In this document: one piece after another, positions 43,590 through 58,621 of the stretch | Numbering within the stretch: position 1 is the stretch's first letter | Layout of the letters: the number at the start of each line of letters is the position of its first letter | Assembly (NCBI GenBank): GCA_002270565.1 | Contig: NQMI01000021.1 | Coordinates: forward strand, 186,001-250,000 | Reading direction: 5' to 3' | From: Stenocarpella maydis | Taxonomy: Eukaryota > Ascomycota > Sordariomycetes > Diaporthales > Diaporthaceae | Length of the DNA stretch: 64,000 bases | Notes under the pieces: generated by a model | The model's database searches: none | Seen by the model: the letters and a program-made list of their open reading frames with translations, nothing else | What the model was told of the DNA's origin: nothing | Translations under genes and position numbers: made by a program

Positions 43590-46500
43590 TCACAGGTATA
43601 TATCGCCGTCGATGCCTGCGACCCATCTACTCCAGGCTTCTTCGTAAGCCTCCTCGAGGTCAGACACCCAGCGGCGGGTGTTGAACAGTGCGCAGTTCCA
43701 TTTGCTTTCAAACAGTAGTTTCCGCAGCTCCCAGAGACGCCCATCCGCTTCGCCATAACCGCCCTGAGCCATGTGATACGAGATGCCGTTGGCCAGCTGG
43801 ATGGCCTTCTTCTCGTAGTCGTCATCGTCCTGGGCCACCAGCTCCGCTGCAGCTTGGTCGCCAGCGGGGGTCTTGGGCATCGCACCCTTGAGGATCGAGG
43901 CGGCCATACGCGAGCACATCTTGTAATCGTACCTCGGCAGGGTGAGCAGCGGCGTGCTAGACCAGAGGACGTCGGCCGCCGTCGTGTGCGCGTTGCATTC
44001 AGGTGTGTCCAGGAAGAGGTCGCAGACGCGAGCGCGTGAGATATGCATTTGCTTGGGCGCGACGTCTGTGAACCTTATGCGGCTGGCGACTTCGGACCCG
44101 GCCCATTCTTCTGCCGTCTCCTTGAGCGCTCGCTCTCCGAGCTCGGGGAACTTGAGGAGCCAGAGGATGGCCTTGGGCGTGTTGGCGAGGATCCTCAGCC
44201 ATGTGCGGAAGGTGGTGGGGTCGATCTGTATATTGTCAGTCGTGGCCTCGCATTCGGCGACGGCCAAGAGGGCTTATCTCCGGCTTACCTTGTACAGCTG
44301 GTTGAAGTTTCCCAGGATGATCATGTCGTCCGGGAGGTCGGGGAAGATGTCCTTGCGCATTTTCCACCTCCGCCGTTGCTCTTCTTCCCAAGTCACTGTT
44401 CGCTCGGCAGCGTCTGCGGACTGCCTGTGGTCGCAGCAGAAGAACGTGTCCCTGCAGAATATGATATTCTCGGAATAAACCCAGTCCTCACCGTCACCTT
44501 CGGCATCATCGCGGAATACGTCCGTGAGCGTGAGGTTGCCTCTCCACGGCCTTAGCGTCGAGGGAGGGATGGCTGTGGTGTCCGCCAGGATATAATCACA
44601 CCACTCAGCCCCGAGGGTCCCGGCAAAGCCCATAAAGGACATCTGTATGGGAGCAGGCCGTGCGGCGAATATCTCGTTGCGGGCACCCCTTGTGTACCCA
44701 TTGAGGTTGACGAGGATATGGATGCCGTCCTCCACAATCCGCTCTATCACCTTGTCGGAGGGCCAGTTGCTAACATCAAGGAACACGGGAGCCTCCCTCT
44801 CAATTTGTTGTCGGTGTGCCGATCCATCGCTGGCAGTTGTCGCATAGCAAAATGCCTTCGCGCGGGTCTGGTCATGGAAACCGAAAACAGACTGCATGAG
44901 ATGTGCCAGGGGATGGTTGTTGAAATCGGAAGAGACATAGCCTATATTCAGGCACGGGCTCGGAGGTTTGGGGGGGCGGTAGACCGAATGTGGGAGCCAT
45001 GGCGACCGTAGTGTAGAGCAAGATATCCGAAGCGCATTCCGCTGAGATATCCTCCGCACGTCCTTGGCGGTCAGAGGACATGTGAATGTGTGGAATGGCA
45101 GGACGGTTGGGGCGGATGGAACCGTGAGGTTGCCTGGGGGCCGTGTTCGGGGATAGCCACGGGGGGACTCGTATCCACGCTCGTATTTGTCCAGATACCA
45201 GTTCCGCATGGTGGCCCTGGTCGAACGCTCGATGAGTCGCAGCAGCCGAGAGCCCTCCCACGGCTTGCCCGCCCAATAGCGCATTTCAGAATCCAGGTAG
45301 AGACCAGAGTCCGCCTGGGAGGCACGGGCAGCGTCCAGCTGAGGCACCAGGGAGGCGACGACGCTTGGGGTGAGGACCCCCGATCCCCAGGTGGAGGCTT
45401 CCTTGAGCTGGCGGGCAACAATATCAACCACTCTCTTCATCAGGCCAGAGCCCTTTCGAGTTTCTCTGACATCGATGATCATGCCGTCGTCGCCCACGTG
45501 CCACCTGTCGAACTTGCCGCCATCAAGCAGCACCCCGCCGCGGCCCTTCCAGTCACACACCGAGTTCAGAGCTGTCGACAGCCCGCACACAGCCTCGGCG
45601 AATTCGGGGTTCGACTCCACGGCGCGCCTGTAGTACTTGATCGCTTCTTCAATGCGACCCCGATCCTTGACGGCATTTGCCAGATTTGTCAGAGCAATAT
45701 CAAATGTGGTGTCACACTCTACCGCCTTCTGGTACATTTGGATGGCGTAGTCCAGCTGACCAATGTCCTTGAGAAGGCTTCCCAGGTTTGTGTGTAGATG
45801 CACATGTTTCGGGTCCAGTGACAGACCATACTGGTAGTATGCCAGAGCGAGCTCCAGCCCGCTCCCAGGAACGATCCCTGGTATGCGCGCAGCATATTGT
45901 GTCGATGCTGGCTGGGATTGAGAAGCAGACTGCTGGACACTCGCAAGCAGGATACCGACGTTGTTGGCAGTGGATGGACTCTCCTGAAGAGCAAGAGACA
46001 GATAGTAGAGCGCAAGGATATCACCCACACCACGCGGTTGTGCCACGGGCCCCGGACCCGACCCGCCCGCGGACATAGCATCTTGGAATATCTTTGCCAG
46101 GGACAGCAGGGAGTTGCTTGTCGTCGAAATGGCATTGTGCTTGTGCTTCCCATCGGGTACGTGACGCAGGCCAGGTAGCTGACCGCCGGTCGCTGCGAAG
46201 ACCAACTCGGCAGTACGTTTGGCCCTGTCTGGTGGCAGAAGAAGCGGTGCAGACAAGTTCTTGGCGTCTACGTGCTGTGGCCCGACGGCCCTGGGCGACA
46301 AGACAAGCTGGACTCTTTTGATGAGGTTCTGGATGCCACCAATGTGGCGCCCGGCACTTATCAAGACAGCCTCCTCAAACGCCTCAGAGGCGCGGTCGAT
46401 GAGTTTCAGGGCGTAGAGCATGTTTCCCTTGGCGTGCACGAGCGTCAGGATCCGCCAGTTCTCGCTTGCTGGGATCTTGTAGCCGCTGGAACCCCAGTCG

Positions 46501-48517
46501 TCCTGCATCTCACTGGAGACGGACAATTTGCGCACGGCTTGGGCGGCATCTATGAGCGCCTCGTCGGGGTTGAGCATGTCGTTCGCGGCCGGCCCTCCCG
46601 TGCCGATGCCCTTCTTCAGCTTGTCCTGGCGGTGCAGGTCATGCGATGATATGCGTAGTTGTTGTTGTACCTGCTCGATGATATCCACGGCCTGCTTGTT
46701 GCGCTGGGTCGAGCACAACAGGCCCACGAGGTGCTCTAGCGCCTCGAGATAATCTGGCCGCAGTCCGATAGCCTTTTGCCACTGTCTCTCGGCTTCATCC
46801 TGCCGACTGAGGCAGTACAAGGTCGCCGCAATGTTCGATATGGCTTCCACGTGACTTCACACCTGTTAGCAGGCGATACTTCTGAGGCCATTCCCGAACG
46901 GGCCTGAGCCGGGGCGCGATGCACACTATTCGGGGTTGGATGCGTCCGGGTCGCCGGGGTGGATACTCACTTGGGGTTAAGATCGATGATCCTCTTGAAC
47001 CACTCCAGAGCTTCCTCATACTTTTCCAGAGCATAATGTAGGCAACCTCCCAGGAGCATGCCGTCCACCCAGTTCCACTCGGATTGTTCGCACAGGCTGT
47101 GAAGGATCTCCAACGAAGCACGGGCGTTCTCGGTAGGGTATTTCTGGACCAACACATTTCCATAGACGTCTCCCATCATTGCAGGATGGGCGCTGATCGA
47201 CCGCCCGTTAGCATCTAGCCTAGCCGAAGGGAGCATGTCGGAGGCCCGGACCATGCGGTTCATTGCGCCCTGTCCGTTCAGCGGCTGTTGCAGGGCACGG
47301 TGTGAGAAGGGGGCTCCAGCGCCCGGGAACGTCTGGTGAGCCCTCTGCAGGTGGGGGGTGGGGCGTGACGCGACTTGTTTGGGGGGCCTCGGGAAGATCA
47401 TATTCTTCTGGGATCTCGAGTTCGTCTTGCCATGTTGCACCTTCTTGACCCTGTTCAGGTGGTGTATCAGGTCCGTGTAGGCCTTGTGCCCGGAGGCCAG
47501 AACCCCCTCCTTGAACTGCAGCTGCGAGGGGCCACAAGTGGCAGGCGACGCTGGCCCGAGCGACATGCTCTGTAGCCCTCGGTGCGACGACTGAACCATA
47601 GACGGGAGCTGGCCGTGCCGGGCATATCCATCATCGAGCATATACGGGGGTGTCTGCATCTGCAGAGGGAGGTTGTGGGCATTATATGGGACCATGCCCA
47701 GCCCTCCCTGAAGCAGCGGTGCCTGCACAGCGACGAAACCGCTCTCGTATGGGATATTATGGGGTGGATACCCAGTCGAGGACATCTGCAGGCTTGGGCG
47801 GAAGCCCGAGAAGGGGCCCTCGCCCCAGATGGGGGCCGGGTTGAACCCGCCGGGCGAGAAGCTCGAAGGACTTGGTGCCGCCTGGTTCTGGTATGTATTC
47901 GCGTAGCCGTTGCGCACGACCGGAGTCAGGCTCATGGGACGCAGCTGAGCAGACGGCGACGGGAGCAGCGAGCCATGAGCCGGGCTGTAACCCAGACTGC
48001 CCTGGCCGTAGCTGCCGCCAACCGGGGTCGGCCGGGAGATCGGGCTCGGCTCGTCGAGGCTGCTCCGGATGGGCTGCGAGGGGTACCACCAGGAGCCCCC
48101 GCCGGCTGATAGATGGTGGCCGGAGTCTGCAGTCGGGAATATCTCGCCGCCGGGGGCCAGGTTCAGGTACTTTTGTGGCGGCGGACCGGCAGCCAGCTGG
48201 GTGGGAGTGCCGTCGTACCCGTTGTCAATTGTGCCGTTCGGGGTTTTCCTCCTGAGCGAGTGCTCGGCACTGTCGGCCATATACGAGGGGGGCAGGTTCG
48301 TAACGATCCGGTGGTAGGCGCTGTTCCAATGCGACGGGGAGTGGCTGCTCTGGTAGGGATTGTATGGCCTGGGCGACGGTCGAGGCTGCTGCGATGGATG
48401 GTCGAAGAGCCGTGGGTCGGTGGCCTGGTCGCCGGCCGCCTGAGATGAGCGACAGCCCCTCGCATAGCTGGGGAAGCCTGGCACCGTGGGGTGCGTCAGG
48501 CCGGTGATGAGATCCAT
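43590..48517 (-). CDS. O-GlcNAc transferase homologue (GT41) with TPR repeats, about 1582 aa, three exons
   Basis: Exons on the minus strand are 46971-48517, 44289-46854 and 43590-44225; phases join correctly (DLNPNHVEAISNIAATLY across intron 1, NFNQLYK-IDPTTF across intron 2). The protein would transfer GlcNAc (or a related sugar) from a nucleotide sugar to Ser/Thr of nuclear and cytosolic proteins. Residues 1 to about 440 are Pro/Ser/Gln-rich and disordered. TPR-like units follow (YEEALEWFKRIIDLNP, GLSLDPKHVHLHTNLGSLLK, YAIQMYQKAVECDTTFDIAL, AIKYYRRAVESNPEFAEA). The catalytic region shows GYVSSDFNNHPLAHLMQSVF, matching the segment with the conserved His of OGT, then ILVNLNGYTRGARNEIFAAR, FNQLYK with the UDP-binding Lys at about residue 1371, and CNAHTTAADVLWSSTPLLTL. 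The start is the ATG at 48517; the frame extends to a GTG at 48547 without another ATG. It begins a block of minus-strand housekeeping genes. Confidence 0.88.
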
Positions 48518-49476
48518 GTCCGGGCCAGCTCGGTGTCCAAGCCGCACGGGGCGGGCGGCGAGGCTGGATGGCGAGAAGAAGGAATGTCTGGCGGCGCCTT
48601 GAGCGCGCGCTTGTTGACAACAGCACGGGGGGTCGGCGCCTGGCGCAGGCTGTAGCTATGTATGCCGCGGACGGAGTGGTGTTTGAGCGCCGCCCTGTGC
48701 CTGGTACGAGGCAACGACAAGACGCTCAGGCCGTATGGGAAAACATCTGGGGCTAGCAGAGGTGTCGTCGTGGCGACCAACCCGTTGCAAGCCAAGACCA
48801 CGGCAGGGAGGAGTTGAAGAGGGCGGGAGCCGGGCGGAATCGAGATGGGAGCGGAGCGGTGGCTTGAGTCGGACCGCCAAACCTTCGTCAAGAAGGTGGG
48901 GTGTCGTGGAGGAAGACGAGAAGAGCGCGGCGGCGGCGGCGGTGGTGGTGGTGATGGTGATGGAATCTTCGATTGTGGGTCAGGGAGAGCTAGCACGCGC
49001 GGTGGGTTTGTGGTGGTATTGATAGGTTAGTGTTGGAGAGGGCGGTGGAACTGTGGTGATTGAGAAAGGAATCGGACTGGGCCCGATGTGGTGGTGTAGG
49101 TAGGACTTGGCCCAGTGTCCAGGACGGGTGTGCGCAGCGCCTACACTACGTAGCACCATGTGTGTAGATACCTACTGCACATGGTATACGGCTGAAGGGG
49201 GCATATGGTACGGCGTACGGAGTACGGGATGATTTTACGTAGCAAGGCAGGCATCAGCGAACAGCGCACAGTACGCACAGGAGGTACCATGGTCCCGAGG
49301 CGTTCAGGCACGGCACAAGGATGGCGCGGCACACACAGTACACGGCCAGGGACGGCAGCACACGGCCACCTGGTTACCTCTGGGGCGATAATGGCCCCGT
49401 TGGAATGCGGAGCCTGTGATCGCATCCCTTGCTGCGGGCTTACGTAGCAGCAGGCCTGCTGCGTTGGTGTTTGCGC

Positions 49477-49510
49477 TGATGGCGACGGCGATGGCGACGG
49501 CGATGGCGAT
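49477..49510. repeat. GGCGAT/GGCGAC hexamer repeat
   Basis: Alternating GATGGCGACGGC units, about five hexamers, in non-coding DNA. Confidence 0.85.
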
Positions 49511-49967
49511 GTCAGTGTCCATGTTTGATGGTGTTTACCCCCGCCAGGGACAGTCTGGTCCACTGCCGTTGGCGCTGCGATGAAGCTAGGAAGATAAACC
49601 GACTGCCCGCAAATCTGCAAATGGCCGGAGTGTGGGCCCGCTAGCAGTAGCCGCTGCTCTGGTTCCAAGGCTTGGAAATCCAGAGGACCCGCTGGCTGGG
49701 CCCTTGTGCCCGCCGGCACCAGACTAGTAAGCTACAGAGCAGAGTGGGCACGGGGCAACTTGGACGACACACAGACATATCGCCCATTCTTCCCTCTTCC
49801 ATTTCCCTCGAAATTCTTGGTGGACTTTTGTGTGTATGTGCCCGAAGTACACATCGAGTACGTAGTCTGGGTGCGAGTTGGTCCAAGTATATACAACACA
49901 GCAAGAGGACGAGATCCATCAAAATATTAAACGCGGTCTTACACAGTGCACACTGACACTTGCACTT

Positions 49968-49973
<6 letters not shown>

Positions 49974-49998
<25 letters not shown>
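49974..49998. repeat. CA dinucleotide microsatellite
   Basis: About twelve CA units in an uninterrupted run. Confidence 0.9.
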
Positions 49999-50005
<7 letters not shown>

Positions 50006-53000
50006 CCCAGGCCCACCGCCCTCAGGAAAGATACGGCCTAATGCAATGCTTTGCTTACTTTTGGTTCGGGGCCAGGGATTCCAAGCCCGACTGCAATACG
50101 TATGCATACAAATGCATACATAGTACGTACCGGGTACACGGTCAGTCCTGCGCCAGCTGCCCCAGGACTCCGGGTATAGCTGGTATCCACCTTTAATTGG
50201 CATCAGGTCAGCCGACAGCATTCAGCGTCACTCTTGACAAGTCCACCTTGCTGTCTTCCAGTCAGGCAGGACTCAGTGCTTCAGCAGATACTATGCATGT
50301 ATGGTATACGAACAGTGCTGGCTAGAGAACTCCGCGCAGGAACAGGACAGGGCACCCCCTTTGTTCCCCGGTTTCCAGTAAGCTTTACGAGGCCTCTCAC
50401 ACTTTTCGGAACGCGTGTGGGACGACCACCAGTGACACGTTTGGAGAAACGGGTGGAAACAGCTATGCTGGCCCAAGGCCGATCCCCCAATGCAAGAAGA
50501 GGAACATGGGACGGCGAGAGAAGGGCGGCCGGGGGCGCCGACAGCTGGCGAAGGAAGAGAAGGACGCGACGTATCACGCTGTGTATTTTTAGCTGTAAAC
50601 ATGTCTATTCTTCTTTTCCCCTTTTTTTTTCTTATTCTCCTCCCTCTTTTTTTTTATATCCTTTTACTTCTTTTCGGTGTTTTTTTCCTCCTTCGGGAGT
50701 TATCTAAAAGTAAATTTAAAAGCTAACCACTTTTCTCCCCCCCCCTCTAACAAGGGGTATTCGCGTTTGCAAGGGGGAGAAAAAAAGAGAGACAAGATGT
50801 GCCGCACACAGCCACCAAAGGAAAGTGCCCCCCGACTGCCCAATACGCGGAGCGCTTCAGCGGTATGGCAGCAGCAAGCTGCATATGCGACCGGAAGGGT
50901 TGCGTTGCACACGGCGGAGGGGTGCAGGGGGCCAGTCCCACGGGAGATGTATCTGGGCTGTATGGATGTTTCTGCCTGTCTACGTAGTGTCTAGAAAGAA
51001 GTCTGCCACTGCTTAGTATATGTACAGCGTGGGCGCGTGTGTGGGTGCGTGCGTTTGTGGGCTCGGTAGGTGATTGTCTGCCCCGTCTTGCATGATGACA
51101 TTTGACGGGCGGTGCGGGTCCCGCTCCCCTCTTGGTTCCCGTCATGGGCCGGTGATGTTCTGGGGCCCGCTTGCTTGAGACAAGAACGTGATGATGAGTG
51201 ACTACGGCGGCGCTCTGACAGCCCGGCGTTGCGCCTAGGCAAAGCCAGGCGGCGGCTGTTGAGGGCAGCGAACGGCTGGCCGCCTTTACCTGTCGGCAGG
51301 AAGGGCCCATTCGCCTTGGCCCAGGCGGGATGAGTGCATTGGCAGCCCTGGGGATGGTCTGTGGTAGTGTGGCAGAGAGGCGGGCTTATGGGTTTGATTG
51401 GCGGCGGCGAAAAAGTTAATCAAGCGGCTACAGCCTAGCGAGAATCCTAGTGACCCCACTCGCGGCCTATCCTGGAAGTTGTCAGCCCTTTTCCTCATGC
51501 CGTCCTGGCCGTGTCCTGCGTGTCTCTGCATTGGGGGGAAGGCCAGCCCAGCAGCTCACCTGGGGGAGGGTGTCAGGCGTGGGTGGGTGTGTCACTTCTC
51601 GACAAGCGTGCCCATGGTCACTGGTCCCATGTCTGCCCTGCTGGGGTAAAACAGGTCCCGATCGCCGGCAAGCCGACTTCTTGTTGGCTGTGAGGAGCAT
51701 CAGGAAACTGACGTGTCTGTCGGTGTGCGCACGCGTGGGGAGAAAAATCAATTCCTGGCCTTGTGTGTCACGGCGCACAAAGGTCTCAGGCAGGCAGAGA
51801 GGACGGCGGGAGGGCCAGCCCGAGGAGGGCATGGTACCCTTTCTCTCCCTCCCTTTCTCTCGCTCACGCTGAGCACACCATCTTGCCCTTTTGCCCTCGC
51901 GTGCTGGAGGGCAAGTGTCAGATAGTCGGACAGTTCGCGGCGCAGGATTGGGGTGGCACGGCTTTACGCCCGGGCAGGGCGAAGCGAGACGGATCGGGAG
52001 CCGTGGCGTCGACTTTTTGCTGCTGATGATGATTGACAATTTGATGCTGACGCCGATCCCCAGTGAGGTTGCTTATTGTGCTTTATTATTGCCAAAACGG
52101 GAGACAAAAAGGACGGCCGGCTTTTGCTACGGATTTGCGACGGAGACCCAGGTCAGCTTGAGGTACCGCCGGCGGGAGCGGGTGTAACAAGTCTCTCACC
52201 TGTTTTCTTTTCTGGCAACGCTGCCCGCGTCTGTGAGCACACATTTGTGGCCCAATGTATGCAGCCCTCCCTCTGGACGTGGCATAGCCTTCTGGGTATT
52301 GTATAGCTCTCTGGCTTGGGTATGTTGCGTACAAGGTTTAATTGTTCAAGAAATAGGGTTTATTGTCTAATTTTAGCAGGTACAATTGATCATTCTGAGC
52401 ATGCCAACAGTGTTGGCTAGAGACCTCCGCATTCCTGTCCCGCCCCTCTGAGCTCCACCACCTACAGCAAGTCTGGCCGGGGAGGAGCCTGGTATGTTTT
52501 GAAACCACAACGGGTCAATGCCACCACCGTTCTGCGTCACTGGGTAGGTGTGCGTGTGTGGCCTGGCCGGGCCTCATTAGGAGGTATCTCGAAGCCGAAA
52601 TTGGTCCAGACCGTCCTATCGGCACATACGGGGCGGCGCCTCATCCTTCTTCGTCGATCTTCCTCCCGCACCTGGCTCTCCTCCGACCCACGATGCCGAT
52701 TCATCGCCACGATGTTATCCATGGTGTAGAGACGCCGGGAAACCCACACAAGCCGCCCTCAATGCGCGGCTGCATATCCTTGAAACCTGGCGCCTGGAAC
52801 ACGGCACGGAGACATGGGGGTATATGGGGCGCCTTCGGTGAGCCCACCGCCTCGAAGTGGTGGCCGATAGATACTCCGAGCGACGGGAAACGGTAGTTTT
52901 AAATCCTTATTCTTCCTTTTTCTAATTACGTCCAATGGTCATGATAGACGTGCAGTGCCTTGAACACGCCACGCCCACTTAACTCGCAAATGGCACGCAT

Positions 53001-53535
53001 ATAGGACCCGTACAAAAAGCAATGGCACCCCAAGCCTGGGCGCATCAGCTGTGGGTAGCACAGAAGGCGGCTGGTTCCCGTCTCGGCGCAGTTCAAAAGG
53101 GGGCGGGGTGGACTGGCCGACGCCCGGTAAAGTTCACGAGAAATGGAGATATGTCGACCTCGAAGTAGGACCTCGAACTCCACGTCGCCCGAGGGCCAAT
53201 GTAGCCGCGGTGAGTAATGGGTCTCAGTTTGATCTTCCTGCGCACTAAAATTGAAATATACCATGGAGAGCAATGGCAAAATTTCAGAGTGTTGGCCAGG
53301 GTAGTCCGTAAGGCGATTGATGGATGGGAAAACTGGGGACGTATCGGTGGGACATTCACGGCACCGAGCGACCGGTTCTCGGCAAAGCTTGTTCATGGTT
53401 GTTTGGTGCGGTGTATCACTGCCATTCTTTTCCGAATGGGCGCGCCTAAGCTGTGAAAGAGCAAACCCTTAACTCCTCGTGACAAGCGGGAAGGTCCCAA
53501 ACCATAATGCCTCATTACTTGAACTTTTTGATTCC

Positions 53536-54406
<871 letters not shown>

Positions 54407-55148
54407 ATTGGCTGGTTGGTGAGGACGGGCTGGTGGTGGGTGGGATGGGTTCTTTGCAGAGGTTGTCGACTCGAGAAGCCAAAAAGTTTCATTACGAGGC
54501 GGCCAGCAAAACGTCCCCTACGAAATTTTGCTGAGACGGTGCGCCAGTCACGTGTGGCTGGACCCACTCCTGGGCCTGGCTGAGGCGCTGACTGGCCTGT
54601 TGGTCCCAAGGCGTCTCAAGCTACCTCCCTTTACTATGACACCCTCCGCAGTGTTGCTCAGATAATTCTCCAATGCATCTCTGACTATGATCTTCTTATT
54701 CAAGTGAAGTCAAGATTACTGATTTTCCAACCAGGACCTGAAATAAAATTTGGGGTTCAGGTGAGTCGTTTAGACCAGTTTCGGTGTCCCGAGGCCGTAC
54801 CGTAGTCGCATTACCAATCAGACGCGGCCATGGGTTAGTCGAGCTGCCAGAGGACAGGCGACAGAAGTTAATAGCATTTTCACAACGACGTACCCCTTGG
54901 GCACCGAAATCGACGGGGCTAGCAATTCAGAGCTTTTGCATCGCCTGTTAGCTATTCGAATATATCAACAAATACCGAGTCCGTTTCTCAAGGGAGAGCC
55001 CGAGGAAACAAGAGAGCGCCTCGCAGATTACGTGCAAACTTTTGTCATCAGAATCGTATGCTTGAACTTGTTGCATAAAATTTGCCTGGGCTATCTTTCT
55101 CACAACACCTGCTTTATACCCACACCAGCCAGCTCTGCCTCCCCGCGT
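54407..55148. other. Spacer: L12 promoter and SEC23 3' flank
   Basis: Contains upstream sequence of L12 and downstream sequence of SEC23. A plus-strand open frame at 54897-55190 overlaps the SEC23 last exon in antisense and has no domain; I do not call it. Confidence 0.5.
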
Positions 55149-57696
<2,548 letters not shown>

Positions 57697-58621
57697 GGCA
57701 GCCATGATGATGTGGCAATTATGGCCTTGAGGCTGGCCTGCTTGGTACCCAAGCAGTGTCTGTGGGTCGGTAGAAGGGCGCGCCTGTCGTCGGCCGTTCG
57801 AAAATAAAAAAGGACCAAGAGAAGAAAAGACTCGAGCTTTCCGGTCCAATGGGCAGCGGCAGCAAGATGATGGAAGTAGAGGGTTAGCGGGTGTGAAGTG
57901 GGATCGGGTTGACAGACGTGGCCAGAAACCCGGGCGCGCGAGGCTAGTAACTGACGAACAGCTGCCCCTCGAGGTTGAGGACAAGTTCACAGTCCGAGCT
58001 CGTCAGTTGCTAGCGCCACAGTGCCCGAAAGCCCCCTTCATGCCTGCCGCACGGACCTGGTCCCAAGGGCCATCAACAACCAGCTGATCCTCCCGACCAA
58101 AACCCACCGCATTGTAAAGGTTCAGAACCATGTGTTTCCTAAGCGTCTGGCCATTGATAGCTGCGAATTTCTGTTCAACTGTAAAAGTGCCCAATCGCAG
58201 CCATTCCGGTATTCATGTTCGACACATCGATACTCCGTACTCTGCAGGATCATTAGACTTGAGCACGGTGGCACCCTCCAAAACTTGCACGCACCGGGCC
58301 CAATACCGGGAAATTATATTCACGCAAACTGAAGCTTGAAGCGCCCTCATGTCTCTGGAGAACTTCCAAGGCAAGCATTTTCAATTCGACCGCCAATCCG
58401 TATCTAACCATTAGGAGTGTAATCCTATCACGTAGGCTTCCCGAGAAATATACACCCACCCATATCCTACGAGGATGGAGCTCCCTAAACCACAAACACT
58501 CGAGGAACGTGCATGTGAAGCTTGCTAGCCACCCATATCAGCAGTATCAGCGACAACTGCTTCAGGACACAGACACAGCTTCATCCACTGTGCTGTACCC
58601 CCCCCAAAAAAAAAACACCGC
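57697..58621. other. Spacer: SEC23 promoter and SMC1 3' UTR
   Basis: No gene seen. A C8A10 tract at 58598-58615 lies just after the SMC1 stop, so in the SMC1 mRNA sense it is a T10G8 run within seven bases of the stop codon. Confidence 0.5.

Larger units (their letters stand above)
48518..53535. other. 5 kb spacer without a supported gene
   Basis: This contains the OGT promoter (with a GGC/GGT trinucleotide run at about 48929-48960), a GGCGATGGCGAC repeat at 49477-49510, a CA microsatellite at 49974-49998 and a T/C-rich tract at 50600-50760. Open frames are short and domain-free. Confidence 0.5.
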